Assembly (NCBI GenBank): GCA_900756875.1
Contig: CAAELW010000216.1
Coordinates: forward strand, 1 to 13,286
Direction: 5' to 3'
DNA length: 13,286 nt
Source of the DNA: Pasteurellaceae bacterium
GTDB taxonomy: Bacteria > Pseudomonadota > Gammaproteobacteria > Enterobacterales > Pasteurellaceae
Shown: positions 1 through 8,356 of the stretch, piece by piece
Numbering within the stretch: the stretch's first letter is position 1
Layout: each line of letters starts with the position of its first letter
Notes under the pieces: generated by a model
Told to the model about the DNA's origin: nothing
Databases searched by the model: none
Seen by the model: only the letters and a program-made list of their open reading frames with translations
Translations under genes and position numbers: made by a program

Positions 1-172
1 GCTCCAAAATAGTATTGAACAAAGCCTTAAAAAAATTCAGTGGGATGAAGCACAAGCCAAAAATAATGCAGTCTTTGCGTTGCCATACCAGCAGCTTAAT
101 TTGATTTCTCAATTGTTGCCTCAGCTGTATCGCTATTTCCAACATTGTCAGAAAGAATCGATTACCAACTAA
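1..172 (+). CDS. 3' end of an unidentified gene
   Basis: An open frame enters from the left edge (first full codon at base 2) and stops at TAA 170-172, giving 56 visible residues. The fragment is rich in Gln, Leu and Asn, ends in ...CQKESITN, and has the heptad-like hydrophobic stretch LNLISQLLPQLYRYF. It has no membrane segment or catalytic motif that I recognise. It probably belongs to a gene separate from the rnf operon, since about 100 non-coding bases follow its stop. The frame is clear and codon use resembles the neighbours, so the coding call is fairly safe, but I cannot name the protein. Confidence 0.65.
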   Translation, partial: LQNSIEQSLKKIQWDEAQAKNNAVFALPYQQLNLISQLLPQLYRYFQHCQKESITN

Positions 173-922
<750 letters not shown>

Positions 923-923
<1 letters not shown>

Positions 924-1516
924 TGTTTATCTTAATTTCAGTAACCGTTCTCGCTTTAATTTTTGGTGCGATTTTAGGTTTTGCTTCGATTAAATTAAAA
1001 GTAGAAGCCGATCCCATCGTCGAAAAAATTGATGCCATCTTACCGCAAAGCCAATGTGGGCAATGCGGCTATCCTGGCTGCAAACCTTATGCTGAAGCAA
1101 TTGCTAATGGTGACGTTATCACAAAATGCGTGCCAGGCGGTCGTCCTACGGTAGTAAAAATTGCCGAAATCATGGGCGTTGATGTACCTGCAATGGATGA
1201 TGTCGCTGAACCAGAAGAAATGGTTGCCTTTATTGATGAAAATATGTGTATTGGCTGTACCAAATGTATTCAAGCCTGCCCTGTTGATGCCATTATCGGC
1301 ACAAACAAAGCCATGCATACTATTATTCCTGATCTCTGTACTGGCTGTGAGCTTTGTGTTGCACCTTGCCCAACAGATTGCATCTCCATGATTAAAGTGA
1401 AAGAAGATATTGATAATTGGGACTGGAAGTTTGATCCTAAATTATTCATTCCAGTCGTAAATACCACAGAAATCGAGAAAAAATTAGTGGTTGGGGAGTC
1501 GGAATCACATGGCTGA
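923..1516 (+). CDS. rsxB: Rnf/Rsx electron transport complex subunit B, Fe-S protein
   Basis: This 197-residue protein is anchored by one N-terminal membrane helix (residues about 2-23) and carries electrons between ferredoxin and the membrane subunits. The first cluster motif is CGQCGYPGC plus a later Cys (C45, C48, C53, C69), the Fe-S domain typical of RnfB. Two bacterial ferredoxin motifs follow: C109-x2-C112-x2-C115-x3-C119-P and C139-x2-C142-x2-C145-x3-C149-P, each binding [4Fe-4S]. All expected cysteines are present. An in-frame stop just upstream (914-916) fixes the ATG at 923 as the first possible start. The start overlaps the micro-ORF stop and the end overlaps rsxC by 8 bases, so translation of the three is probably coupled. 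Confidence 0.96.
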
Positions 1517-3839
1517 TGTATTAACGAGATTTAACTCAGGCAAGATTTGGGATTTTAAAGGCGGTATTCATCCACCTGAAATGAAATCTCAATCAAACCA
1601 ATCCCCTATTCAGCAATCAGAACTTGCTCATGACTTTTATGTACCGATTAAACAGCATGCTGGTTCTGCGGGTAATGTATTAGTTAAAGAAGGTGATTAT
1701 GTCCTTAAAGGCCAACCTTTAACACAAGGTGATGGCTTAAGAACCTTGCCTGTTCATGCCCCAACTTCTGGTACCGTAATATTTATCGGAAAACACGTCG
1801 CACCGCATCCTTCTGGTTTAACCGAGGATATGATTCATATTCAAGCGGATGGCTTAGATAAATGGCGTGAGCAATTTCCACTTGAAGAATTTTTTACACA
1901 ACCGGTCGAACAACTTATTGATCGTATTTACCAAGCGGGGGTTGCCGGCTTAGGTGGTGCGGTATTCCCAACTGCCGCTAAAATCCAATCAGCAGAAAAG
2001 AAAGTTAAACTCTTAATTATTAACGGCGCAGAATGCGAGCCCTATATTACCTGTGATGACCGCTTAATGCGTGATTACACCGATGAAATGATCGAAGGAA
2101 TTCGCATCTTACGTTATATTTTACGCCCTGAAAAAGTAGTGATTGCAGTTGAAGACAATAAACCTGAAGCGATTCAGGCTATTCAACAATCACTACATGG
2201 TGCAAATGACATTGAATTGCGTGTTATTCCGACTAAATATCCATCTGGTGCAGCCAAACAGCTGATTTATTTGCTTACCGGAATGGAAGTGCCAAGTGGC
2301 GGACGTTCTTACGATATTGGCGTATTAATGCATAATGTCGGCACAGCTTTTGCAATAAAAAGAGCGGTCATTAATGATGAGCCTTTAATTGAGCGTGTCG
2401 TCACGCTTACGGGTGATAAAATTTCAGAGAAAGGCAACTACTGGGTTCGCTTAGGTACACCGGTTGACCACTTATTGGCACAAGTTGGCTATCAATATGA
2501 CGAACGCTTCCCTGTTTTTGCAGGTGGACCAATGATGGGATTGCAACTTTCAGATCTCAATGCTCCCGTCACCAAATTAATTAACTGTCTATTGGCACCG
2601 GATCATTTTGAATATGGTGAACCAGAACCGGAACAATCTTGTATCCGCTGCTCTGCTTGTTCTGATGCTTGTCCTGTTAATTTAATGCCACAGCAACTTT
2701 ATTGGTATGCTCGCAGTGAAGATCATCAAAAATCTGAAGAATACTGCTTAAAAGATTGTATTGAATGTGGCGTGTGTGCTTATGTTTGCCCAAGCCATAT
2801 TCCGCTTATTCAATATTTCCGTCAGGAAAAAGCCAAAATTTGGGAAATTAAAGAAAAAGCGAAAAAAGCTGAAGAAGCCAAAATCCGTTTTGAAGCCAAA
2901 CAAGCTCGTATGGAGCGTGAAGAACAAGAACGTAAAGCGCGCTCTCAACGTGCGGCGGAAGCTCGCCGTGAAGAGCTTGCAAAACAAAAAGGTGAAGACC
3001 CGGTTAAAGCGGCATTAGAACGTTTGAAAGCAAAACAAGCGGGTTCAGCAGCAAATAAAGAAACGAAAACTATCGTATCTGAGAAAGGCGAAATCTTACC
3101 GGATAACCATGAGCTCATGGAGCAACGCAAGGCTCGCCGTCTTGCTAAACAACAAGCACAAGCAGATACTGGCACAGTGACAAATGCAACAACGTCACAA
3201 ACTGACGAAAAAGAGGCGAAGAAAGCAGCTGTTGCTGCAGCTCTAGCAAGAGCGAAAGCCAAGAAAGCAGCTGCTCAAGGTGAAACAATTACGACAAATG
3301 AAACTGAAAGCGCGGTAGAAAAAACAAATGAGGAGCCAACCGCACTTGACCCGAAAAAAGCCGCAGTAGCTGCAGCTATTGCAAGAGCCAAAGCTAAGAA
3401 AGCCGCCGCTCAAGGTGAAACTGTTGCGACAAATAAAACTGAAAGCGCAGTAGAAAAAACGGATGAAAACCCAACCACACTTGATCCGAAAAAAGCCGCG
3501 GTAGCCGCAGCCATTGCGAGAGCCAAAGCCAAGAAAACGGCTGCTCAAGGTGAAACTGTTACGACAAATGCAGCTGAAAGTGCGGTCGAAAAAACAGATG
3601 AAAATCCAACCGCACTTGATCCTAAAAAAGCCGCGGTAGCTGCAGCCATTGCGAGAGCTAAAGCCAAGAAAGCGGCTGATCAAAGTGAAGCCATTACAAC
3701 AAATGAAACTGGAAGTGCGGTCGAAAAAACGGATGAAAACGCAACCGCACTTGATCCGAAAAAAGCCGCTATCGCAGCAGCCATAGCAAGAGCTAAAGCC
3801 AAAAAAGCGGCTGCTGAAGCTGCCAAAGAAACAGAATAA
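1509..3839 (+). CDS. rsxC: Rnf/Rsx electron transport complex subunit C with C-terminal repeats
   Basis: RsxC is the peripheral, cytoplasmic subunit that handles NAD(H) and FMN. The protein is 776 residues from the ATG at 1509, which has GGGGAG about 10 bases upstream. It has an N-terminal biotinyl-like/barrel region, a flavin/NADH-binding loop around [13 protein letters not shown] (146-158) related to the 51-kDa Complex I fold, then two [4Fe-4S] motifs: C378-x2-C381-x2-C384-x3-C388 and C417-x2-C420-x2-C423-x3-C427. From about 439 to 510 it is a charged K/E/R/A-rich coiled coil. Residues 571-776 are four 45-residue repeats plus a partial fifth. Ala/Lys-rich C-terminal repeats also occur in E. 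coli RsxC, so the extension is normal in kind; its uptake-signal content is the unusual part. It overlaps rsxB by 8 bases and is followed by rsxD after 14. Confidence 0.95.
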   Translation: MADVLTRFNSGKIWDFKGGIHPPEMKSQSNQSPIQQSELAHDFYVPIKQHAGSAGNVLVKEGDYVLKGQPLTQGDGLRTLPVHAPTSGTVIFIGKHVAPHPSGLTEDMIHIQADGLDKWREQFPLEEFFTQPVEQLIDRIYQAGVAGLGGAVFPTAAKIQSAEKKVKLLIINGAECEPYITCDDRLMRDYTDEMIEGIRILRYILRPEKVVIAVEDNKPEAIQAIQQSLHGANDIELRVIPTKYPSGAAKQLIYLLTGMEVPSGGRSYDIGVLMHNVGTAFAIKRAVINDEPLIERVVTLTGDKISEKGNYWVRLGTPVDHLLAQVGYQYDERFPVFAGGPMMGLQLSDLNAPVTKLINCLLAPDHFEYGEPEPEQSCIRCSACSDACPVNLMPQQLYWYARSEDHQKSEEYCLKDCIECGVCAYVCPSHIPLIQYFRQEKAKIWEIKEKAKKAEEAKIRFEAKQARMEREEQERKARSQRAAEARREELAKQKGEDPVKAALERLKAKQAGSAANKETKTIVSEKGEILPDNHELMEQRKARRLAKQQAQADTGTVTNATTSQTDEKEAKKAAVAAALARAKAKKAAAQGETITTNETESAVEKTNEEPTALDPKKAAVAAAIARAKAKKAAAQGETVATNKTESAVEKTDENPTTLDPKKAAVAAAIARAKAKKTAAQGETVTTNAAESAVEKTDENPTALDPKKAAVAAAIARAKAKKAADQSEAITTNETGSAVEKTDENATALDPKKAAIAAAIARAKAKKAAAEAAKETE
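3219..3836 (+). repeat. 135-base tandem coding repeats with inverted uptake signals (RsxC C-terminus)
   Basis: Four units of exactly 135 bases (3219-3353, 3354-3488, 3489-3623, 3624-3758) are followed by a partial fifth (3759-3836). Each 45-residue unit has an Ala/Lys helix ([16 protein letters not shown]) and a Thr/Glu-rich linker of the form [16 protein letters not shown]. In the linker, SAVE is encoded by an uptake signal in the + orientation and TALD by one in the - orientation, separated by 22 bases, so each linker could form a 9-base-pair hairpin. Intact cores lie at 3339-3347, 3578-3586, 3609-3617, 3713-3721 and 3744-3752. Units 1 and 2 carry degenerate copies at 3308-3316, 3443-3451 and 3474-3482. 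The reading frame is preserved throughout. Confidence 0.93.
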
Positions 3840-3853
3840 CGCAGGAAAAGATT

Positions 3854-4936
3854 ATGTTTAAGAAAATGGTGAGTTCGCCTCATACCCATTCAGGCAAATT
3901 AACCGCCCGCATTATGTTATGGGTGATTGCAGCTATGTTGCCTTCTCTGCTCACACAGATTTATTATTTTGGAATGGGTGTTTTGGTGCAATCCGCCTTG
4001 GCTATTTCTTCCGCATTATTACTTGAGTTTATTGTGACTAAATTACGTAATAAGCCAAATCTTGTCTATATTTCAGATTTTAGTGTGGTGCTTACTGCCT
4101 TAATTTTAGCAATGGCGATTCCGCCTTATGCACCTTATTGGGTAATTTTAATTGGTACGCTTTCTGCTGTTATTCTAGGTAAACATGTTTATGGTGGTTT
4201 AGGACAAAACCCATTTAATCCGGCTATGGTGGGTTATGTGGTGCTATTGATTTCTTTCCCTCTACAAATGACAAGTTGGATGCCACCGATTTCATTATTA
4301 AATGAACCTCCAACATTTGAGGATTCGCTTTCTTTAATTTTCACAGGCTTAACCACTGACGGTTTTAGCTTAAGCCAACTCGTCCATTCCATTGATGGAA
4401 TTACACAAGCGACGCCATTAGACAGTGCTAAAATCTTCTATAACTTACATCAAGGCGATGAAAGCGTATTCCATGATTTTGTAAAATTACCAATTTTATT
4501 ACAAAACGGCACTGACTTTGCTGAAGGTTGGTGGCAGGTTAATCTTGCCTTTATGCTTGGTGGGATTGTATTAATCTTAAAGAAAAAAATTCACTGGCAA
4601 ATTCCTGTTTCAATGCTCGTGACCTTTATGACCTTAGCAACAATCACTGCGATGTCAGGCCATCATCATTTAAGTATGATTAGCCAACTCTTTAGCGGCG
4701 CCATGATGTTTGGTGCATTCTTTATTGCAACTGACCCTGTCACAGCTTCTATCACACCTCGTGGTAAGCTTGTATTTGGTACATTGGTTGGACTCTTGGT
4801 TTACCTCATTCGTTACTTTGGAAACTACCCTGATGGCGTGGCATTTGCGATTTTGTTAAGTAATATTTGTGTACCACTTATCGATCAGTATACCCGCCCT
4901 CGTGTAGCTGGCCACTTTGCAAAAGAGAGAAAATAA
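3854..4936 (+). CDS. rsxD: Rnf/Rsx electron transport complex subunit D, FMN-bearing membrane protein
   Basis: This 360-residue polytopic membrane subunit is homologous to NqrB and forms part of the ion-translocating core. FMN is attached covalently through a phosphoester to a threonine: the motif [10 protein letters not shown] places Thr187 at the same number as the flavinylated Thr of Vibrio cholerae RnfD. Another conserved stretch is [15 protein letters not shown] (114-128), and [11 protein letters not shown] lies further on. The ATG at 3854 has a good ribosome binding site (AGGAAAAG, 3843-3850). The stop TAA shares its last base with the rsxG start (TAATG), so the two are coupled. Length matches the family. 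Confidence 0.96.
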   Translation: MFKKMVSSPHTHSGKLTARIMLWVIAAMLPSLLTQIYYFGMGVLVQSALAISSALLLEFIVTKLRNKPNLVYISDFSVVLTALILAMAIPPYAPYWVILIGTLSAVILGKHVYGGLGQNPFNPAMVGYVVLLISFPLQMTSWMPPISLLNEPPTFEDSLSLIFTGLTTDGFSLSQLVHSIDGITQATPLDSAKIFYNLHQGDESVFHDFVKLPILLQNGTDFAEGWWQVNLAFMLGGIVLILKKKIHWQIPVSMLVTFMTLATITAMSGHHHLSMISQLFSGAMMFGAFFIATDPVTASITPRGKLVFGTLVGLLVYLIRYFGNYPDGVAFAILLSNICVPLIDQYTRPRVAGHFAKERK

Positions 4937-5562
4937 TGGGTATTTTTAAAGTCACCTCCCGTTTTGGTTTGTTATTAGGCTTTATTGCGCTTGTATGTAC
5001 CGCCGTTTCAGCAGGCATTTATATGCTAACAAAAGATAAAATTGATGAAGCTATGGCTGAACAACAAAAAGCATTATTGCTCCAAGTCATCCCTCAAAAT
5101 TATTTCAATAATAACTTGCTTGAAAGCGTTGAAACACCTGAGCAAGATAAACTCAAAGGTATTCAAAAAGTCTATTTTGCGATCAAAGATCATGAGCCAA
5201 CAGCCTATGCTTATGAAACGACAGCACCAGATGGCTATTCGGGAAATATCCGTTTATTAGTGGGTATGACACCAAAAGGTGAAGTTTTAGGTGTGCGTGT
5301 GATTGAACATCATGAAACCCCAGGATTGGGCGATAAAATCGAACTTCGCATTTCCGATTGGATTTTAAGTTTTACGAACCAAGTTATCGTACCTGAAAGC
5401 CTAAAAGATTGGGCAGTCAAAAAAGATGGCGGTAAATTTGATCAATTCTCTGGCGCAACGATTACGCCGCGTGCGATTGTGAATCAAGTAAAACGCTCAG
5501 CTCTCGTGATGCTTGAAAATGAGGCATTACTCAACGAGATGGCAAAAAAATACGCGCAATAG
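4936..5562 (+). CDS. rsxG: Rnf/Rsx electron transport complex subunit G, covalent FMN protein
   Basis: RsxG has 208 residues, with one N-terminal membrane helix (about 10-31) and a periplasmic FMN-binding domain. The flavinylation motif is [10 protein letters not shown], with Thr175 the attachment site, again matching the number reported for V. cholerae RnfG. GLGDKIE (131-137) is another family landmark. RnfG passes electrons on the periplasmic face between the membrane Fe-S cluster and RnfD. I chose the ATG at 4936, which overlaps the rsxD stop and follows a purine-rich AGAGAG (4924-4929). An in-frame ATG further upstream at 4867 would add 23 polar residues and run back into rsxD, which is unlikely. 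Attaching the flavin needs an ApbE-type transferase, which is not in this window. Confidence 0.95.
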   Translation: MGIFKVTSRFGLLLGFIALVCTAVSAGIYMLTKDKIDEAMAEQQKALLLQVIPQNYFNNNLLESVETPEQDKLKGIQKVYFAIKDHEPTAYAYETTAPDGYSGNIRLLVGMTPKGEVLGVRVIEHHETPGLGDKIELRISDWILSFTNQVIVPESLKDWAVKKDGGKFDQFSGATITPRAIVNQVKRSALVMLENEALLNEMAKKYAQ

Positions 5563-5572
5563 GATATTTAGT

Positions 5573-6283
5573 ATGACTGATTTAACCGAAAAAACGACCG
5601 CACTTGATGAGCAAAGTGCGGTTGAAAATTCAGAAGAAATAACGCAAACGCCTTCTGTTTGGAAAGAAATCTTTATTCAGGGCGTATGGAAAAACAACTC
5701 AACGCTCGTGCAATTATTGGGGCTGTGTCCGCTCTTAGCTGTTTCGAGTACGGCAACAAATGCCTTAGGTTTAGGGCTTGCGACGATGTTGGTTTTAACT
5801 TGCACCAATACCGTTGTTTCACTCTTTCGTAAGCAAATTCCTCATGAAATCCGTATTCCGATTTATGTGATGATTATTGCGACTACCGTAACGGTGGTGC
5901 AATTATTAATGAATGCTTATACCTATACACTCTATCAAGCACTCGGGATTTTTATTCCTTTAATCGTAACTAACTGTATCGTCATCGGTCGTGCAGAAGC
6001 CTTTGCCTCTAAAAATAGCGTTGCACATGCAGCCTGGGATGGTTTTTCAATGGGATTAGGTATGGCATTAAGTATCACCGTATTAGGTGCGTTGCGTGAA
6101 ATCTTAGGTCAAGGTACCCTTTTTGAAGGCATTGAAAACTTATTTGGCCAAGGCGCAAAATTCCTTACATTACATATTTATCACGCTGACAGCAGCTTTT
6201 TACTCTTTATTCTTCCGCCAGGTGCGTTTATTGGATTAGGCATCCTATTGGCGATTAAAAACCGAATTGATATGAAAAAATGA
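5573..6283 (+). CDS. rsxE: Rnf/Rsx electron transport complex subunit E
   Basis: RsxE is a 236-residue, about six-helix membrane subunit and the structural partner of RsxA. The cluster-binding motifs [13 protein letters not shown] (Cys52) and [14 protein letters not shown] (Cys135) mirror those of RsxA. The ATG at 5573 has AGGA eight bases upstream. Compared with my memory of E. coli RsxE, which reaches IVQGLWKNN after only about seven residues, this protein has roughly 28 extra polar residues at the N-terminus. That extension is encoded over an inverted pair of uptake signals, and I recall a similar extension in H. influenzae RnfE. The stop overlaps the nth start as ATGA, so rsxE and nth are translationally coupled. 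Confidence 0.95.
   Translation: MTDLTEKTTALDEQSAVENSEEITQTPSVWKEIFIQGVWKNNSTLVQLLGLCPLLAVSSTATNALGLGLATMLVLTCTNTVVSLFRKQIPHEIRIPIYVMIIATTVTVVQLLMNAYTYTLYQALGIFIPLIVTNCIVIGRAEAFASKNSVAHAAWDGFSMGLGMALSITVLGALREILGQGTLFEGIENLFGQGAKFLTLHIYHADSSFLLFILPPGAFIGLGILLAIKNRIDMKK
5597..5622. repeat. Inverted pair of DNA uptake signals inside rsxE
   Basis: ACCGCACTT (5597-5605) and AAGTGCGGT (5614-5622) are perfect opposite-orientation uptake signal cores separated by 8 bases, able to form a 9-base-pair stem. The second copy is followed by the AT-rich flank expected of full signals. They lie at codons 9-17 of rsxE and encode TAL and SAV. Such pairs usually sit at gene ends as terminators; here there is no T-run, so termination is not expected. 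Confidence 0.9.
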
Positions 6284-6915
6284 ACCAAGCTAAACGAATT
6301 GAAATTCTCACTCGACTTCGAGAGCAAAACCCGCATCCCACCACGGAATTAGAGTATAATTCGCCTTTCGAATTACTCATTGCCGTGATCTTATCGGCTC
6401 AAGCCACCGATAAAGGTGTCAATAAAGCGACGGCAAAATTATTCCCTGTGGCAAATACACCACAAGCTATTTTAGATCTCGGCTTAGAGGGTTTAAAGGA
6501 ATATATTAAAACCATCGGGCTTTATAACAGCAAAGCAGAAAATATTATTAAAACCTGCCGTGATTTAGTTGAGAAACACAACGGCGAAGTACCTGAAAGC
6601 CGTGAAGCCTTAGAAGCCCTTGCGGGTGTCGGCAGAAAAACGGCGAATGTAGTATTAAATACCGCTTTCGGTCACCCGACTATTGCAGTGGATACCCATA
6701 TTTTTCGCGTATGCAACCGCACGAATTTTGCCCCTGGCAAAGATGTGGTAAAAGTGGAAGAAAAACTGCTAAAAGTTGTGCCTAAAGAATTTAAAGTGGA
6801 TGTGCATCACTGGCTTATTTTACATGGGCGTTATACTTGCACTGCGCGCAAACCTCGCTGCGGTGCTTGCATTATTGAAGATCTCTGCGAATACAAAGAA
6901 AAAACAGAATATTAA
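6280..6915 (+). CDS. nth: Endonuclease III, DNA glycosylase/AP lyase
   Basis: Nth removes oxidised pyrimidines from DNA and cleaves the abasic site by beta-elimination in base excision repair. The 211-residue protein matches the E. coli length and numbering: catalytic Lys120 in the helix-hairpin-helix ([11 protein letters not shown]), catalytic Asp138 (AVDTHIFRV), and the C-terminal [4Fe-4S] cysteines C187-x6-C194-x2-C197-x5-C203. The hairpin has Ala where most homologues have Pro (LAGVGRK instead of LPGVGRK), a mild change. The ATG overlaps the rsxE stop by 4 bases. The rnf-nth linkage also occurs in E. coli and fits supply of reducing power or Fe-S maintenance beside an Fe-S repair enzyme, though that link is an inference. 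Confidence 0.97.
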   Translation: MNQAKRIEILTRLREQNPHPTTELEYNSPFELLIAVILSAQATDKGVNKATAKLFPVANTPQAILDLGLEGLKEYIKTIGLYNSKAENIIKTCRDLVEKHNGEVPESREALEALAGVGRKTANVVLNTAFGHPTIAVDTHIFRVCNRTNFAPGKDVVKVEEKLLKVVPKEFKVDVHHWLILHGRYTCTARKPRCGACIIEDLCEYKEKTEY

Positions 6916-6941
6916 ACAAATAAAATAAAACGGAATATATT

Positions 6942-8312
6942 ATGACAACAAACAATCAATCTCGCCAAACGTGGTCTAGCCGATTAACTTATGTGCTCAC
7001 CGTTGCCGGTGCGACAGTTGGCTTTGGGGCAACATGGCGCTTTCCTTATTTAGTGGGTGAAAATGGCGGTGGTGCCTATGTACTCCTCTTTTGTATTGCG
7101 ATGATTGTGATTGGTATCCCGATGATTTTAGTGGAAAACGTTATCGGTCGCCGTTTGCGTGTAAATTCCATTGATGCCTTTGGCGATAAAATCCAAGATA
7201 AAGGTAAAAACATTTCCAAATATTGGAAAATTATCGGCTACATGGGGCTTCTCGGCGCATTTGGTATCATGGCCTATTACATGGTATTAGGTGGTTGGGT
7301 AATGTCTTATATCATCAGCCTGATTAATAATACGCTTGATATTTCCGCACCAATTACAAAAGAAGTAGCCAAAGATTTCTACGATTTACACATCAGCAAC
7401 AGTCCATGGGAAATCATGCTTTACACATTCCTGTTTGTGGCGGTGAATTACATTATTTTGGCGAAAGGTATCATTGGCGGGATTGAACGTTCCGTGAAAT
7501 ACTTAATGCCATTACTCTTCATCTTCCTAATTGGTATGGTAATTCGTAACCTCACCTTACCTGGCGCAATGGAAGGTGTGACTTTCTATTTAAAACCTGA
7601 TTTCAGCAAAATCACACCTAAATTATTCATTTTCGTATTAGGTCAAGTGTTCTTCGCATTAAGCCTGGGTTTCGGTGTATTAATTACTCTCTCCAGCTAT
7701 TTAAACAAGGAAGAAAATCTTATTCACACCGCCGTTATTACGGGTTTCACAAACACCATTATCGCCGTGTTATGTGGTTTTATGATCTTCCCATCATTAT
7801 TCACATTCGGCATTGAACCTAACGCAGGCCCAACTTTGGTTTTCCAAAGTTTACCAATTGTATTCTCACATTTATGGGCGGGTAAATTCTTTGCTATCGT
7901 GTTCTTCGGCTTATTGCTTATTGCGGCATTAACCACATCAATTACGATTTATGAAGTCATCATCACCGCATTACAAGAAAAACTCAGAATGCGCCGTGGT
8001 AAAGCAATTTTTGTTACCTTACTGGGGATTTTCTTATTTGGTAACGTACCGTCCATTTTAGGTGATAACCTTTGGAAAGATTTCACCATTTTCGGTAAAA
8101 GCATTTTCGATGCCTTCGATTTCGTCAGTGGCAATATTCTCTTTATGCTGACCGCACTTGGCTGTGCCATTTTCGTTGGTTTTGTGTTAAAAGACGATGC
8201 GAAAAAAGAGTTATCTCCTACACCAAATTCACGCTTCACAAAGATTTGGTTTAACTATGTTAAATTTGTCGTACCAGTGATTATTTTGGTGATTTTTATT
8301 AGTAATATTTAA
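6942..8312 (+). CDS. Neurotransmitter:sodium symporter (NSS/SLC6) family transporter
   Basis: This is a 456-residue inner-membrane protein with about 11 predicted helices, like bacterial tyrosine transporter Tyt1 and fewer than the 12 of LeuT. Family signatures are WRFPYLVGENGGGAY (residues 32-46, TM1-TM2), GQVFFALSLGFG (234-245, TM6) and AALTTSI (328-334, TM8). These transporters import amino acids or related compounds with Na+; the substrate cannot be read from the sequence. By eye against LeuT, the Na2 ligands look kept, but two Na1 side-chain ligands are replaced by Ala (Ala30 for Asn27, Ala239 for Thr254). The start ATG 6942 has only a weak site (GGAA, 6932-6935). It lies 26 bases after nth and is followed directly by a terminator, so it is probably the last gene of the rnf transcript. 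An uptake signal is at 8151-8159. Confidence 0.92.
   Translation: MTTNNQSRQTWSSRLTYVLTVAGATVGFGATWRFPYLVGENGGGAYVLLFCIAMIVIGIPMILVENVIGRRLRVNSIDAFGDKIQDKGKNISKYWKIIGYMGLLGAFGIMAYYMVLGGWVMSYIISLINNTLDISAPITKEVAKDFYDLHISNSPWEIMLYTFLFVAVNYIILAKGIIGGIERSVKYLMPLLFIFLIGMVIRNLTLPGAMEGVTFYLKPDFSKITPKLFIFVLGQVFFALSLGFGVLITLSSYLNKEENLIHTAVITGFTNTIIAVLCGFMIFPSLFTFGIEPNAGPTLVFQSLPIVFSHLWAGKFFAIVFFGLLLIAALTTSITIYEVIITALQEKLRMRRGKAIFVTLLGIFLFGNVPSILGDNLWKDFTIFGKSIFDAFDFVSGNILFMLTALGCAIFVGFVLKDDAKKELSPTPNSRFTKIWFNYVKFVVPVIILVIFISNI
8151..8159 (-). other. DNA uptake signal core in the NSS transporter
   Basis: A perfect ACCGCACTT, read in frame as Thr-Ala-Leu (residues 404-406) within a membrane helix of the transporter. 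Confidence 0.85.
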
Positions 8313-8316
8313 TAAA

Positions 8317-8347
8317 AAACCGAGCTATTTCGCTCGGTTTCTTTTTT
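8317..8347. terminator. Bidirectional rho-independent terminator
   Basis: A 9-base-pair stem (AAACCGAGC at 8317-8325 with GCTCGGTTT at 8332-8340) closes a 6-base loop and is followed by TTTCTTTTTT ending at 8347. On the other strand, the A-rich bases before the stem (8311-8319) supply a U-run. It therefore should end both the rnf-nth-transporter transcript (stop at 8312) and the converging uup transcript (stop at 8357). Confidence 0.93.
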
Positions 8348-8356
8348 ATCTACACC

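Noticed and set aside
1491..1508. TTG start six codons upstream for rsxC
   Set aside because: It includes the ribosome binding site GGGGAG, and the ATG at 1509 gives the expected N-terminus MADVLTRF.
2360..2368. AAGAGCGGT in rsxC, near-match to the uptake signal
   Set aside because: It is a single one-mismatch copy without a partner; such matches are expected by chance.
3243..3683. Long minus-strand open frame, Cys/Phe-rich and repetitive
   Set aside because: It is the antisense shadow of the 135-base rsxC repeats; the repeat length, a multiple of three, keeps the frame open automatically.
3219..3836. Regularly spaced repeats that could suggest a CRISPR array
   Set aside because: The repeats are directly contiguous 135-base coding units without unique spacers, and they stay in the rsxC frame.
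4867..4935. Upstream in-frame ATG for rsxG
   Set aside because: It would read 69 bases back into rsxD and add polar residues before the membrane anchor; the coupled ATG at 4936 fits the family.
5513..5572. Upstream in-frame ATG for rsxE
   Set aside because: It lies inside rsxG; the ATG at 5573 has its own ribosome binding site.
5597..5622. Uptake signal pair in rsxE as a transcription terminator
   Set aside because: No T-run follows, and it lies at the start of an essential part of the operon with four more coding steps downstream.
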